Both the position numbers and the translations under genes were made by a program. From assembly GCA_030425395.1 (NCBI GenBank), contig JAUIAS010000020.1:1-60271 (forward strand): a DNA stretch of 60,271 nt, written 5' to 3'. Source of the stretch: Alphaproteobacteria bacterium. GTDB lineage: Bacteria; Pseudomonadota; Alphaproteobacteria; Rhodobacterales; Rhodobacteraceae. Below are positions 44,164-53,367 of the stretch, one piece after another. Numbering within the stretch: position 1 is the stretch's first letter; every line of letters begins with the position of its first letter. The notes under the pieces are model-generated. The model did no database searches, was not told where the DNA came from, and saw nothing but the letters and a program-made list of their open reading frames with translations.

Positions 44164-44934
44164 ATGGGAACGCTCAGCAACAAGGTGGCATGGGTCACGG
44201 GGGCCGGAGGCGGCATCGGAGAAGCGTCAGCCAAGGCGCTGGCCGACAGTGGTGCGCATGTCGTGCTGTCGGGGCGTCGTCTGGAAGAAATCGCGCGCGT
44301 CGCCGCCGAGATCGCTGAGGCCGGCGGTTCTGCCGAAACGGCACAGCTCGATGTCGCGGATGCGGCGGCAACGCAGGCCGTCTGCGACGATGTGATGGCC
44401 CGCCACGGCCGGATCGACATCCTGTTTGCAAATGCCGGGATCAATATCCCGAACCGGGCGGTTGGTGCCGTGACACCACAGGATTTTGCGCGGGTTGTGG
44501 ATATCAACCTCAACGGTGTGATGAACGGCGTTCTGGCGGTGCTGCCGCAGATGCGGGCGCGCGGTGACGGCACGTTGATCCTGACATCCTCGTGGGCGGG
44601 GCGTCATCCGTCGCGGCTGACCGGACCGGCCTACAGCGCGTCAAAACATGCGGTGGTGGCGCTGAGCCATTCGATCAATCAGGAAGAAGGCGCAAATGGC
44701 ATCCGCTGCACCGCCCTGATGCCCGGAGAGGTCGCCACGCCGATCCTGCAACACCGCCCCAAACCACCGTCGCCCGAGGATATCGCCAAGATGCTCAAGG
44801 CCGAGGATCTGGGCTCCATCGTGCGCTATATCGCCGAGGCCCCGCCGCATGTTTGTCTGAATGAAATTCTGATCAGCCCAACATGGAACCGCAGCTTTAC
44901 CGGCGTTGCCGAAGCGGGCGGTGCCAAGCTTTAG
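44164..44934 (+). CDS. SDR-family short-chain dehydrogenase
   Basis: 256-aa classical SDR. Coenzyme motif TGAGGGIGEASAKAL (TGxxxGIG, residues 12-26), structural NAG in FANAGINIP, and catalytic Ser-Tyr-Lys with YSASK. It reduces or oxidises a hydroxyl/keto group with NAD(P)H. CAGGGAGGAC precedes the ATG. It lies 90 bp after the ThDP gene, in the same direction as the ligase and ThDP genes, so it is probably one pathway. It ends before a strong bidirectional terminator. Confidence 0.92.
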   Translation: MGTLSNKVAWVTGAGGGIGEASAKALADSGAHVVLSGRRLEEIARVAAEIAEAGGSAETAQLDVADAAATQAVCDDVMARHGRIDILFANAGINIPNRAVGAVTPQDFARVVDINLNGVMNGVLAVLPQMRARGDGTLILTSSWAGRHPSRLTGPAYSASKHAVVALSHSINQEEGANGIRCTALMPGEVATPILQHRPKPPSPEDIAKMLKAEDLGSIVRYIAEAPPHVCLNEILISPTWNRSFTGVAEAGGAKL

Positions 44935-44953
44935 GACACCGATCATATAAAAA

Positions 44954-44991
44954 AGAACGCCCTGACCATCGTCAGGGCGTTCTGGTTTTTT
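44954..44991. terminator. bidirectional Rho-independent terminator
   Basis: AGAACGCCCTGAC (44954-44966) and GTCAGGGCGTTCT (44971-44983) form a perfect 13-bp stem with loop CATC. It is followed by GGTTTTTT on the plus strand and preceded by ATAAAAA, which gives a U-tract on the minus strand. It sits between the convergent SDR and TAXI-TRAP permease genes and should terminate both. Confidence 0.95.
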
Positions 44992-44994
44992 GGA

Positions 44995-46995
44995 TCAGGC
45001 AACGCCCTTGCCAAGGTTTTCTGCCTGTCCCGCGCGCCAGGCGAGAGCAAAGGGCAAAACCGCAAGCGCCAGTCCCGACAAGGTCAGCAGCGTGTGGTTC
45101 AACCCTGCGACCCCGCCAACCGGGGCCGCCACCAACAACCCCGCAAAGAACAGCACAAAGCGCAGCGCCATTGTCAACGCACTGGAATGCAGCGGGCCGA
45201 CAAAGCTGATATAGCCCTGCAACGCCGCCGAAATGAACCAGACCCCGATCAGCGCACAGGCCAGCACAAAGGCGACCTCGGAAGGCTCACCCTGCCCGAT
45301 CAGCGCCGGGTTGAGCACAAAGAAGAATGGCACGACATAGATAACGCCGCCCAGCTTCATCGCTTCGAACCCGGTCTTGAAGGCATTTGCCCCGGCCATC
45401 GACGCCGCGGCGAATGCGCCCAAGGCAACAGGCGGTGTGATAAAGCTGACCATGCCCCAATAGAGAATGAACAGGTGCACGGCCAATTCGTTCAAGCCCG
45501 CCTGAACCAGCGCCGGGGCCAGAACCACCGCAAGGAAGATGTAGCAGGCCGTAACCGTCATCCCCATGCCAAAGATAAAGGACGTCACCGCCCCCATGAT
45601 CAGAAGCATCGGAAGCGAATTGCCCGCCATGTGCACCAGCTCGTTGGCCAGCGGTCCGGTCAGGCCCGTCGCCTGAAACGCGCCGACAATCATGCCGATC
45701 CCCAGAAGCACCGCCACCAGTTCGGACAGGGTGCGCCCCACCGATACGATGATATTGAGAAACCCGTCCCAAGAAACCCGGTCACCCTTGCGGAACTGGT
45801 TGACCACCAGCAGCAGGGCCACCGCATAGAAGGGTGCCGTGGTTTCCCAGCGGAAGGCCACCATCAGATAGATCAACAAGGCAAAGACCGTGATATAGAG
45901 CCAGCCTTCGGCGAGGGTCTTCATGACGCTGGGCCGGTCCGCCTTGGGAAGGCCCTTGAGACCGCGGCGCACAGAATAGGCGTCGATCTGCACGAACAGC
46001 CCAAAGAAATACAGAAGCGACGGTATCGCTGCGGCCAACATGATTTCCACGTAAGGACGGCTGAGCCATGACGCGATGACAAACGCCGTGGCCCCCATGA
46101 TCGGCGGCATCAGCACCCCCCCGGTCGAGGCGCATGCCTCGGTCGCGGCGGCGTAGCGCGGCGAAAACCCGGTCTTTTTCATCGCCGGGATCGAAACAGA
46201 CCCCGTGGTCAGCACGTTCGAGATCACCGAACCTGACATGGAGCCCATGAAGCCCGAAGCAAAGATCGACACCTTGGCCGCCCCACCCCGATAGCCACCG
46301 ACCAGCGCCATCGCGAGATTGTTGAAGAACTTGCCGCCGCCAGTGAATTGCAGCACCGCACCGAACAGGATGAAACCGATGACAAGGTTACCGAACGCCC
46401 GCATCGGAATGCCGAACGACGCCTCGGACGAGATCATGAAATAAGGGATCACGTCGGTAAAGGGCTGTGTAAACCCGTTCAGGGGATCGGGAACGTGTTC
46501 GGCAAAGGTTGGGTAAACCGAAAACAGCAGCACAATCCCGAAGAGCACAAGCCCCCCTGCGCGCCGCGTGCCCTCAAGGATCAGAATATAGAACGCGATT
46601 GAGGCCCAGACCGCCGTATCGGGGGCGGCATATTCCCACCCGCTATCAAGGCTTTCTCCCGCCGTCAGCACGAAGAACGCCGAAATTCCCACCGTCGCTG
46701 CGGCCAGAACCCAATCATACCACGGCACTTTGGGCGATGGCGGCCCGAAGGCGCGGAAAGTGATGAATGTCAGGCTGAGGAAAAGGCCAGCCAGAACATA
46801 AAGATACATCCCTTCCAGAAAGGAATACCCGCCAATCCGCAGATTGAAGAGTTGGTTGATGGCGATGCTGATCGCGGCCAGCGTGAACAGGATGATCAGC
46901 CAGCGCGCCGGACCGGAAAAGGTCAGCCGTTCGGCCTTGCGTTCCGCTTCGAGCGCGGACTCACCGCGATCCTGTAGGGCGTTATTATCTGTCAT
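44995..46995 (-). CDS. TAXI-type TRAP transporter fused permease (DctQM fusion)
   Basis: 666-aa membrane protein with a DctQ-like four-helix N-terminal region fused to a DctM-like large permease of 12-13 helices, as usual for TAXI-TRAP systems. Diagnostic blocks are AKVSIFASGFMGSMSGSVISNVLTTGS, EACASTGGVLMPPIMGATAFVIA and MGMTVTACYIFLAVVLAP. ATG 46995 is preferred over 47043, because a GAGAG stretch is upstream. It works with the TAXI solute-binding protein encoded just upstream on the same strand. Confidence 0.93.
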   Translation of the reverse strand: MTDNNALQDRGESALEAERKAERLTFSGPARWLIILFTLAAISIAINQLFNLRIGGYSFLEGMYLYVLAGLFLSLTFITFRAFGPPSPKVPWYDWVLAAATVGISAFFVLTAGESLDSGWEYAAPDTAVWASIAFYILILEGTRRAGGLVLFGIVLLFSVYPTFAEHVPDPLNGFTQPFTDVIPYFMISSEASFGIPMRAFGNLVIGFILFGAVLQFTGGGKFFNNLAMALVGGYRGGAAKVSIFASGFMGSMSGSVISNVLTTGSVSIPAMKKTGFSPRYAAATEACASTGGVLMPPIMGATAFVIASWLSRPYVEIMLAAAIPSLLYFFGLFVQIDAYSVRRGLKGLPKADRPSVMKTLAEGWLYITVFALLIYLMVAFRWETTAPFYAVALLLVVNQFRKGDRVSWDGFLNIIVSVGRTLSELVAVLLGIGMIVGAFQATGLTGPLANELVHMAGNSLPMLLIMGAVTSFIFGMGMTVTACYIFLAVVLAPALVQAGLNELAVHLFILYWGMVSFITPPVALGAFAAASMAGANAFKTGFEAMKLGGVIYVVPFFFVLNPALIGQGEPSEVAFVLACALIGVWFISAALQGYISFVGPLHSSALTMALRFVLFFAGLLVAAPVGGVAGLNHTLLTLSGLALAVLPFALAWRAGQAENLGKGVA

Positions 46996-47051
46996 GGGGC
47001 TCTCGATGGGTGAGGAATGGGACAGCCCGGCCTGCCGGGCCAAAAGATCAG

Positions 47052-47075
47052 GACGGGCCCTGAGGCCCGCCCGTC
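47052..47075 (-). terminator. intercistronic hairpin after the TAXI binding-protein gene
   Basis: GACGGG (47052-47057) can pair with CCCGTC (47070-47075), or alternatively CGGGCC (47054-47059) with GGCCCG (47064-47069). Both are between the binding-protein stop (47099) and the permease start (46995). No U-tract follows. Confidence 0.5.
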
Positions 47076-47098
47076 ATCGTGCATTTCGCGTCATCGTC

Positions 47099-48259
47099 TT
47101 AGAAAACGACGGCGAACCCACCTGCTTCCAGCGCTTCGCGGCGCTTTGCGTCCCAAGCTTCTTCCCAGTTCTCAGGGTCTTCAGCCATCAGCTCGTCCCA
47201 CGCCGCCATCAGGGCGGCCTGACGGGCGATCAGGTTGTCGTTATGCGCCTGAGCCGCATCGGTCCACAGACCCGCTTCCTTGTAGTAGCGGATCGCACCA
47301 TCATGATACGGAGCCACCCATTCAAAGTTCTGCTTGTCGATGGACCAGCCGTTGATGCCCGGTGCGTTGCCCTTGTAGGCATCGAAATAGACGTGCATCG
47401 CCTTGGTCATGTTATACGTCAGGTCTTCGTCCTGTTCCGCATAGGTCATCAGAACCGGATAGGCATAGCCCGCCGTGGGGGTGCCGGGTGTGTCGTCGAT
47501 TGTGGCACCCACAACAGCCGTCATCGGGGTAAAGAACGGTGCAATGCTTTGCATCCGCGCCAGACCTTCGGCATTGTTGGGGTCGATTGGGGGCCAATAG
47601 ACACCGCGTGGGCCGGACGCGGCCTCATAGGCGCGGCCCGAGTTGGTCGAGGCAAACGCGGCATCGACGCTGCCGTCCATCATTCCGGCCCAGCTATCGC
47701 CGAACCCGCCGAATTCGACAACTTCGACATCGTCCCATGTCAGCCCGCCATAGGCCAGATAGGCTTCGTTGTTGACGTTGAGGGCCGGTGCGCCCTTGAC
47801 GTAAGCCACGCGCATTCCCTTGAGGTCGGAATATTCGAAACCTTCACAGCCGGGCTTGCCAGCCTTTTCACAAGCCTCCGCGGCCACAGCCATGGACAGG
47901 CCAACCGCGCCGCCGTTGTTGGACGCCAGAACGCGGACGGGCTGCGGACCCCAACGCTTGGCAGCGAACTGGAACACGCCTTCTTGTGCCATGAACGATC
48001 CGCCAACGCCGTTGGCCGAAAACTGGACCTTGCCCTGACGCAGGGGCTCGGTGCGCGCAATGTCGTTCTTGCCCGGCAAAACCCGCAGGTTCACGCCGCT
48101 TGCTTCTTGCAGCGCGGCCCCGATGGCCACCGACTGGTTATAGCCAGCCGATCCGGTCCCATAGGCCGTCCAGGTCAGCTGTGACGGCAGATTGACGTCC
48201 TGCGCCAGAAGCGGCCCGGACGCAAGGCAGAGCACGGCTGCCAAAGAAAATGTACGCAT
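47099..48259 (-). CDS. TAXI-family TRAP solute-binding protein
   Basis: 386-aa periplasmic protein with signal peptide MRTFSLAAVLCLASGPLLAQ. The TAXI pattern is visible in LTWTAYGTGSAGYNQSVAIGAALQEASG, LPGKNDIARTEPLRQGKVQFSANGVGG and the later DGSVDAAFASTNSGRAYEAA. TAXI proteins deliver glutamate, other carboxylates or unknown ligands to fused DctQM permeases. GGGAGGA lies upstream of ATG 48259. Divergent from acyl-CoA ligase 2, with a 318-bp gap. Confidence 0.92.
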   Translation of the reverse strand: MRTFSLAAVLCLASGPLLAQDVNLPSQLTWTAYGTGSAGYNQSVAIGAALQEASGVNLRVLPGKNDIARTEPLRQGKVQFSANGVGGSFMAQEGVFQFAAKRWGPQPVRVLASNNGGAVGLSMAVAAEACEKAGKPGCEGFEYSDLKGMRVAYVKGAPALNVNNEAYLAYGGLTWDDVEVVEFGGFGDSWAGMMDGSVDAAFASTNSGRAYEAASGPRGVYWPPIDPNNAEGLARMQSIAPFFTPMTAVVGATIDDTPGTPTAGYAYPVLMTYAEQDEDLTYNMTKAMHVYFDAYKGNAPGINGWSIDKQNFEWVAPYHDGAIRYYKEAGLWTDAAQAHNDNLIARQAALMAAWDELMAEDPENWEEAWDAKRREALEAGGFAVVF

Positions 48260-48577
48260 GTGTTATCCTCCCAAGTTACGTTTCAGCCCTGCCGGAAGGG
48301 CAGGCCTGAACATGTCCGCATCTTTGGTCTTGTTTGAACGTGGCGGAACCAAATTCGCCAAAACGTCTCGACCGGTTTACGAACAATGATACACATTTGA
48401 CAACGTGACGCAGGACAAACCCGGTTTCAAGAAGGAAATGAAAAAAAGTGAAACGCCGTTCCGCAGGGCGAAACAAATGGCTTGTCTTGCGGGTCCCTCA
48501 CGCCTAGCAATTGCACCCATGCGCCGCGCCCTCGCGCGGCTGACGCGCATGGACCAGCCCCCACCGGGAGACATCCG
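48260..48577. promoter_or_regulatory. divergent intergenic region, TAXI-TRAP / acyl-CoA ligase 2
   Basis: 318 bp without a supported gene. It holds a 6-bp stem, CCTGCC (48288-48293) with GGCAGG (48299-48304), in the leader of the TAXI gene. An imperfect inverted repeat TGGCG-GAA / TTC-GCCA (48341-48360) is a possible operator. A TTGACA box (48397-48402) is a -35 candidate without a good -10. Both promoters should be here. Confidence 0.4.
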
Positions 48578-50113
48578 ATGACAGACGCATTCGTCGCAGA
48601 TTTCGATCACCGCCAAAGCCGTGCCGCGCTGGAAATCCGCGCGCAAAAAGGCGCGTCAGCCCTTGCTGCCATGGGGGCAGGTGCGGATGTGCCGGTGGCG
48701 GTGATCCTGCGCAACGATCTGCCACAGCTTGAAATCATGCGCGCGGCGGCCCGTGCGGGCACGGTGATCGTGGCACTGAACTGGCACGCTGCCGCAGAAG
48801 AAGTGGCCGCGATCTGCGACGATAGCGGCGCAGGTTTTGTCATCATCCATCGCGATCTGATTGCCCCCCTGACAAAGGCTCTGGATGGCCGTCAGATCAT
48901 CGCCGTGACCCCCGCTCCGGCGCTGTGCAACGCCTACGACATCGGCCAAGAGGCCGCCAACGCCCGCCCGGACCTGCCGGAATGGGCCGATCTGGTCGAC
49001 GCGGCACAACCCGCCCCAACCCGAGAGATGATGCGCCCGCTGATGCGCTATACATCAGGGTCCACCGGGATGCCCAAGGGGGTGCGCCGCGCCCCCACCG
49101 GACCGCGCCGCGATTTCGAGGATGTCCTGAAACAGGTCGGCACCGAAATGATGCGCTTTCGGCCCGGTTCGCGCTATCTGACGGCGGCACCGATCTACCA
49201 CTCCGCCCCCTCGACCCTGACCAGCGCCGCGCTGGTGTCCGAGGGCGTATCGGCCCTCGTCGCGCCGAAATTCGATCCCGAGACATTTCTCGCCACGATC
49301 GAAGCCAATGCGATTACCCACATATATCTCGTGCCAACGATGATGAGCCGGATGCTCAAACTGCCCGATGACATCAAGGCGCGCTATGATCTGTCCTCTG
49401 TGGAATTCTGCGTCTCTACCGGATCGCCATGGCCGCATGATCTCAAGGTCGCGATGATCGATTGGTGGGGGCCGGTGTTCTGGGAAAGCTACGGCGCCAC
49501 CGAAATCGGGTTCATGACCATGGTATCGTCACAAGAGGCGCTGGCCAAACCCGGCACTGCGGGCCGGATGCAGATGGGCGGCACCGTGATGATTCTCGAC
49601 CCGGACGGAAACCCGCTGCCCCCCGGTGAAGTCGGGGAAATCCACGCCCGCATGGACGTATTCGGGGGGTTCGATTACTCAAACGATCCCGAAAGCCGTG
49701 CCGCCGCAGAAAAGCGCGGGCATTTTTCTGTCGGGGATTTGGGTTGGCTGGACGAGGACGGGTTCCTCTTCATCACCGATCGCAAGAAAGACATGATCAT
49801 TTCCGGCGGGGCCAATATCTTTCCCGCCGAGATCGAAGCGGTCCTGATGCGCGCCCCGTTTATCCGCGACGTAGCCGTGTTCGGCGCACCGCACCCGGAA
49901 TTTGGCGAACAGGTCGTGGCCGCCGTCCAACCCGCCGATGGCTGCACCCCGGATAGGGACGAGGTTCTCGCGTTTCTGGAGGGGAAACTGGCCCGTTTCA
50001 AACACCCGCGCATTATTGACTTTCACGCCGCCCTGCCCCGCGAAGACAGCGGCAAGATTTTCAAGCCGCGCCTGCGCGCCCCCTATTGGGACGGCGCGGG
50101 CCGCAAAATCTGA
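48578..50113 (+). CDS. AMP-forming acyl-CoA ligase 2
   Basis: 511-aa ANL enzyme. The P-loop is RYTSGSTGMPKGV, A5 is ESYGATEIGFM, and the C-terminal hinge and A8 region is VGDLGWLDEDGFLFITDRKKDMIISGGANIFPAEIE, with terminal catalytic Lys in EDSGKIFKPRLR. The start at 48578 is chosen with CGGGAGA upstream and because the fold begins there; the upstream extension to 48482 is not conserved. It probably activates the acid imported by the neighbouring TRAP systems. Confidence 0.92.
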   Translation: MTDAFVADFDHRQSRAALEIRAQKGASALAAMGAGADVPVAVILRNDLPQLEIMRAAARAGTVIVALNWHAAAEEVAAICDDSGAGFVIIHRDLIAPLTKALDGRQIIAVTPAPALCNAYDIGQEAANARPDLPEWADLVDAAQPAPTREMMRPLMRYTSGSTGMPKGVRRAPTGPRRDFEDVLKQVGTEMMRFRPGSRYLTAAPIYHSAPSTLTSAALVSEGVSALVAPKFDPETFLATIEANAITHIYLVPTMMSRMLKLPDDIKARYDLSSVEFCVSTGSPWPHDLKVAMIDWWGPVFWESYGATEIGFMTMVSSQEALAKPGTAGRMQMGGTVMILDPDGNPLPPGEVGEIHARMDVFGGFDYSNDPESRAAAEKRGHFSVGDLGWLDEDGFLFITDRKKDMIISGGANIFPAEIEAVLMRAPFIRDVAVFGAPHPEFGEQVVAAVQPADGCTPDRDEVLAFLEGKLARFKHPRIIDFHAALPREDSGKIFKPRLRAPYWDGAGRKI

Positions 50114-50383
50114 TCCGATGCGCGTTCGCAGGTTGCCCGGCTTTGCGCCCCGCGCGTGATGCCGACAAGGGCGGGCATTATCGACCGCCGTCAATCAAGG
50201 CCCCCGCCCCACGCCGGGAAAACGCCAATTTCAAAGCGCAGGCATCGCGTTTGCGGTTCGGATTTTCGACAATCCAATATTGTTGACAATCTTTATGTTC
50301 TCACTTTACGCTCACTCAGGGCGCAGCGCACCCGACCCGCAAGGGCCGAGGTTCCTGTGTCGGTCAGGGAGGTGTTGGGCCAA
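50114..50383. promoter_or_regulatory. intergenic region upstream of the DctMQP operon
   Basis: 270 bp between ligase 2 and dctM. It contains the GntR-type palindrome at 50279-50290 and an overlapping -35 TTGACA (50283-50288), with a weak -10 TACGCT (50307-50312) 18 bp downstream. A Shine-Dalgarno AGGGAGG lies before dctM. In-frame codons upstream of ATG 50384 extend the frame to 50156 but are not conserved, so no gene is called. Confidence 0.55.
50279..50290. promoter_or_regulatory. candidate GntR operator, site 1
   Basis: ATTGTTGACAAT: inverted repeat ATTGT-N2-ACAAT, the layout typical of FadR/FCD-class GntR sites. It overlaps the -35 box of the TRAP operon. The exact reverse complement occurs at 55396-55407 upstream of the carboxylase genes, which implies a shared regulator. 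The gntR gene lies between these two operons. Confidence 0.65.
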
Positions 50384-51670
50384 ATGGATATCATCCTGCT
50401 TGTGGTCTGTTTTGTGTTTCTCGTGTTGCTGGGGGCGCCGGTGGCCTTGGCGATGATCGCCATGCCGACGGCGTATATCCTTTTGACGGACGCGGCACCC
50501 CTTCTGACCGTGCCGCACCAGATGTACGAAGGCATTGCGCATTTCCCGCTGGTCGCGGTTCCCTTCTTCATGCTCACAGGCGAGCTGATGAACGGCTCTT
50601 CGGTCACCGAAAGGATCATGCGGCTGAGCCGGGTAATCGTGGGCCGGATGCGGGGCGGCCTAGCGCAGGTCAATATCGTGGCCAGCATGTTCTTTGCCGG
50701 CATGAACGGATCAGCGGTTGCCGACACCGCGACCATCGGAACCATCATGATCCCGGATATGAAGCGCAAGGGCTATACCCCGGCCTATGCCGCCGCGATC
50801 ACCGCGATCGGATCGACAATCGGGGGCATCATCCCACCAAGCATCGCAATGATCGTGCTGGCGAGTTCGGTCAACCTGTCGGTGGGGGCCTTGTTTGCAG
50901 GCGGCTTGCTACCCGGCATCCTGATCGGCCTGTTGCTGATGCTCACCGCATGGATCATCGCCAAGGCCAAGAACCACGAACGCGGCGATGAGCCGTTCAC
51001 GATCCGCGCCTTTATCGAGGCCGCCTGGGGCGCGTCGCTCGCGATGTGCGTGCCGCTGATCCTTGTGGTGGGCATATTCGGCGGCTGGTTCAGTTCGGTC
51101 GAGGCCGGAGCCATCACGGCGCTTGTCGCGCTGATCCTCGGAACCGTGGTTTATCGCGATCTGGACCTTGCGTCATTCCTCGGGGCGCTGAACCGCACGG
51201 TGCGGATGTCGGCGTCTGTGTTTGTCATCATCGCGGCCGCGGGGCCGTTCACATGGCTTCTTGCGCGGCTTGGCGCGCTCGAAATGTTGCAGAACTGGCT
51301 ACTGGGTTTTGCCGACACGCCCCTGTTCTTTGCGCTCATGCTGCTGGGGCTGATCCTGCTGGCCGGAATGATCATGGATGCCGCGGCGAACATCATCGTT
51401 CTGGGGCCGCTTCTGGTCGCGGCCTGCGAAACCGCCGGATATGAACCGGTTCAGGCGGCGCTGGTTGTCGTGGTGGGCTTTCTGCTGGGAACGGTCACGC
51501 CGCCGGTGGGCGTGTGCTACTTTACCGCCACGGCGATTGCGGGCTGTCGGCTGGAACAATCGGCGGCGGCGCTGCTGCCCTTCCTTGCGGCGGAAATTCT
51601 GGTGCTGCTCCTGATGCTCTTTGTGGCCCCGCTGACGCTGTTTCTGCCAGCCCTGCTGGGGTTCTTGTGA
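50384..51670 (+). CDS. dctM: TRAP transporter large permease (DctM-type)
   Basis: 428-aa permease with twelve predicted helices. DctM signature segments are VPFFMLTGELMNGSSVTERIM, ASMFFAGMNGSAVADTATIGTIMIPDM and AITAIGSTIGGIIPPSIAMIVLAS. ATG 50384 is the natural start because the N-terminal helix MDIILLVVCFVFLVLL begins there. First gene of the operon dctM-dctQ-dctP-amidohydrolase, with a 1-nt gap to dctQ. Confidence 0.93.
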   Translation: MDIILLVVCFVFLVLLGAPVALAMIAMPTAYILLTDAAPLLTVPHQMYEGIAHFPLVAVPFFMLTGELMNGSSVTERIMRLSRVIVGRMRGGLAQVNIVASMFFAGMNGSAVADTATIGTIMIPDMKRKGYTPAYAAAITAIGSTIGGIIPPSIAMIVLASSVNLSVGALFAGGLLPGILIGLLLMLTAWIIAKAKNHERGDEPFTIRAFIEAAWGASLAMCVPLILVVGIFGGWFSSVEAGAITALVALILGTVVYRDLDLASFLGALNRTVRMSASVFVIIAAAGPFTWLLARLGALEMLQNWLLGFADTPLFFALMLLGLILLAGMIMDAAANIIVLGPLLVAACETAGYEPVQAALVVVVGFLLGTVTPPVGVCYFTATAIAGCRLEQSAAALLPFLAAEILVLLLMLFVAPLTLFLPALLGFL

Positions 51671-51671
51671 C

Positions 51672-52184
51672 ATGGCCGCGTTCAAGCGCATAGCCGATAT
51701 CGCGGACATCCTCATCCTGCGCGTATTGCCGGTGATCTGCGGCGCGATGCTGGTGCTGATGGTGGTCTTCATCGCCTACACGGTCGTGATGCGCACGGTA
51801 TTTCTCGATCCGCCCTTCTGGGGCGACACGCTGGCGCTGTTTGCCAATGTCTGGATGGTCTTTCTGGGCCTGATCATCGCGGTGCGCGAACGATCCAACA
51901 TCGCGATGGAGGCTCTCTATCAGATGATTCCGGCGCAATACGGTCGCTGGTTTCGAAAACTGTGGGCAGTGGCCTTTGCGGGGTTCGGCCTGCTGCTGCT
52001 GACCAAGGGATATGAGGCGTCATCGCGGATTCTCGGATCATATTGGGAACTGGGCAACCTGCCCAAATCCTATCCCATGTCGATCCTGCCCATTGCGGGC
52101 GCAGGCATTCTTGTGGCGGCGGTCCTGTCGCTTGTCCGGCCTCTGGATGAAAAGGCTCACACCGACGATCAGGAGTTCCCCTGA
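51672..52184 (+). CDS. dctQ: TRAP transporter small permease (DctQ-type)
   Basis: 170-aa protein with four predicted helices, including ILRVLPVICGAMLVLMVVFIAY and the conserved LALFANVWMVFLGLIIAVRERSNI around the second and third. Size and position between dctM and dctP match DctQ. It pairs with the large permease for Na+-driven uptake of an organic acid. Confidence 0.9.
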   Translation: MAAFKRIADIADILILRVLPVICGAMLVLMVVFIAYTVVMRTVFLDPPFWGDTLALFANVWMVFLGLIIAVRERSNIAMEALYQMIPAQYGRWFRKLWAVAFAGFGLLLLTKGYEASSRILGSYWELGNLPKSYPMSILPIAGAGILVAAVLSLVRPLDEKAHTDDQEFP

Positions 52185-52245
52185 TCCTGCGCCGCATGAT
52201 CCCGCACTGACTGCACCCGATTCAGAATAAAACAAGGAGGATGAC

Positions 52246-53289
52246 ATGAAACTGAAGAGACTGAAGACCGCGCTTCTGGGCGGTGCCTTTGCCGCGGTGA
52301 CCGCCGGTGCCGCGATGGCAGAGGCAGAAATCAAACTGGTGTTCGGCGTTGCAGGCCAACCCACATGGTCGTTCGGCAAGCTTCTCGATGAGGTGATCGA
52401 ACCCAATCTTGAGAAATACTCCGATGGCCGCATCGACCTTGAGGTGCACCAGCGCGGATCGCTGTGCAGCGAAGCCGCCTGTATCGAACAGATGGGCCTT
52501 GGCCAGATCGACATGACCAGCGTGTCCACCGGGAACATCGGCGCGTTCGGCACGACCTTTGACATCCTGAACCTGCCCTACCTGTTCAAAAGCCAGGAAG
52601 AAGGCGACCGCATCTTGCGCGAATGGCTCTCGGATGAGCTGATGGCGCGCGCGGCGGCGGAAATGGATATGCATGTGCTCGCCACGGTGGCCTTTGGCGG
52701 GTTTCGCAATGTGGTCAACACCGAACGCGAAGTGCGCGTGCCCAATGATCTCAAGGGGCTCAAGATCCGCGTGACCAAGAGCCCGACCGAATTCAACCTT
52801 GTCAAAGGGTGGGGCGCGGTCCCGATCCCTTATGCGTGGGCATCGCTCTACGAGGGGCTCCAGTCCGGCGTTGTGCAGGGCATGTATCTGCAGGATGTCT
52901 TTGTTTCCGCGGCCAAGTTTTACGAGGTGACCAGCCACGTCACCAAGGTCGAAGGATCGTTCAGCGGGCGCCCGATCCTGATGCGCAAAGACCGGTATGA
53001 CGCTCTCCCGGATTGGGCGCAGGACGCCATCGACAAGGTTGCCAAGGATATTCAGGCGCAATCCTTTGCTTATGATCAGGCATGGCAAAAGGAAGCCATC
53101 GCCGCGATGGGGGACAAGATCGCGATCTATACCCCCAATGACGAGGAAATGGCCCTGTGGGCGGCGGGCGCAATCGACGCCTGGGTCGCAGTCAAGGGGG
53201 CCTATGATCCCGCGCTTGCCCGCCGTATTCTCGAGGATCAGGGTCAGACCGATCTGATCGCCTTGCTCGAAGACGCCGGCGCGCTCTGA
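52246..53289 (+). CDS. dctP: TRAP transporter solute-binding protein (DctP-type)
   Basis: 347-aa periplasmic receptor with a signal peptide ending AAVTAGAAMA (about residue 25). DctP family blocks are YSDGRIDLEVHQRGSL, DILNLPYLFKSQEE, VPNDLKGLKIRVTKSPTE and the Arg-containing ligand-binding segment around LKGLKIRV. AAGGAGGA precedes ATG 52246. The conserved Arg implies a carboxylate ligand. Third gene of the operon, unusually after the permease genes. Confidence 0.93.
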   Translation: MKLKRLKTALLGGAFAAVTAGAAMAEAEIKLVFGVAGQPTWSFGKLLDEVIEPNLEKYSDGRIDLEVHQRGSLCSEAACIEQMGLGQIDMTSVSTGNIGAFGTTFDILNLPYLFKSQEEGDRILREWLSDELMARAAAEMDMHVLATVAFGGFRNVVNTEREVRVPNDLKGLKIRVTKSPTEFNLVKGWGAVPIPYAWASLYEGLQSGVVQGMYLQDVFVSAAKFYEVTSHVTKVEGSFSGRPILMRKDRYDALPDWAQDAIDKVAKDIQAQSFAYDQAWQKEAIAAMGDKIAIYTPNDEEMALWAAGAIDAWVAVKGAYDPALARRILEDQGQTDLIALLEDAGAL

Positions 53290-53320
53290 CCGCCACCAAT
53301 GGCCTTTCCCTTGTTGACCA

Positions 53321-53349
53321 CGGGGCCCGCTTTCTCCCGGCGGGCCCCG
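53321..53349 (+). terminator. intercistronic hairpin after dctP
   Basis: CGGGGCCCGC (53321-53330) and GCGGGCCCCG (53340-53349) form a perfect 10-bp stem with a 9-nt loop. It lies between the dctP stop (53289) and the amidohydrolase start (53368), just ahead of the latter's Shine-Dalgarno. No U-tract follows. Likely stabilises dctP mRNA or reduces read-through. Confidence 0.6.
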
Positions 53350-53367
53350 AACCGTAACGGAGACACC

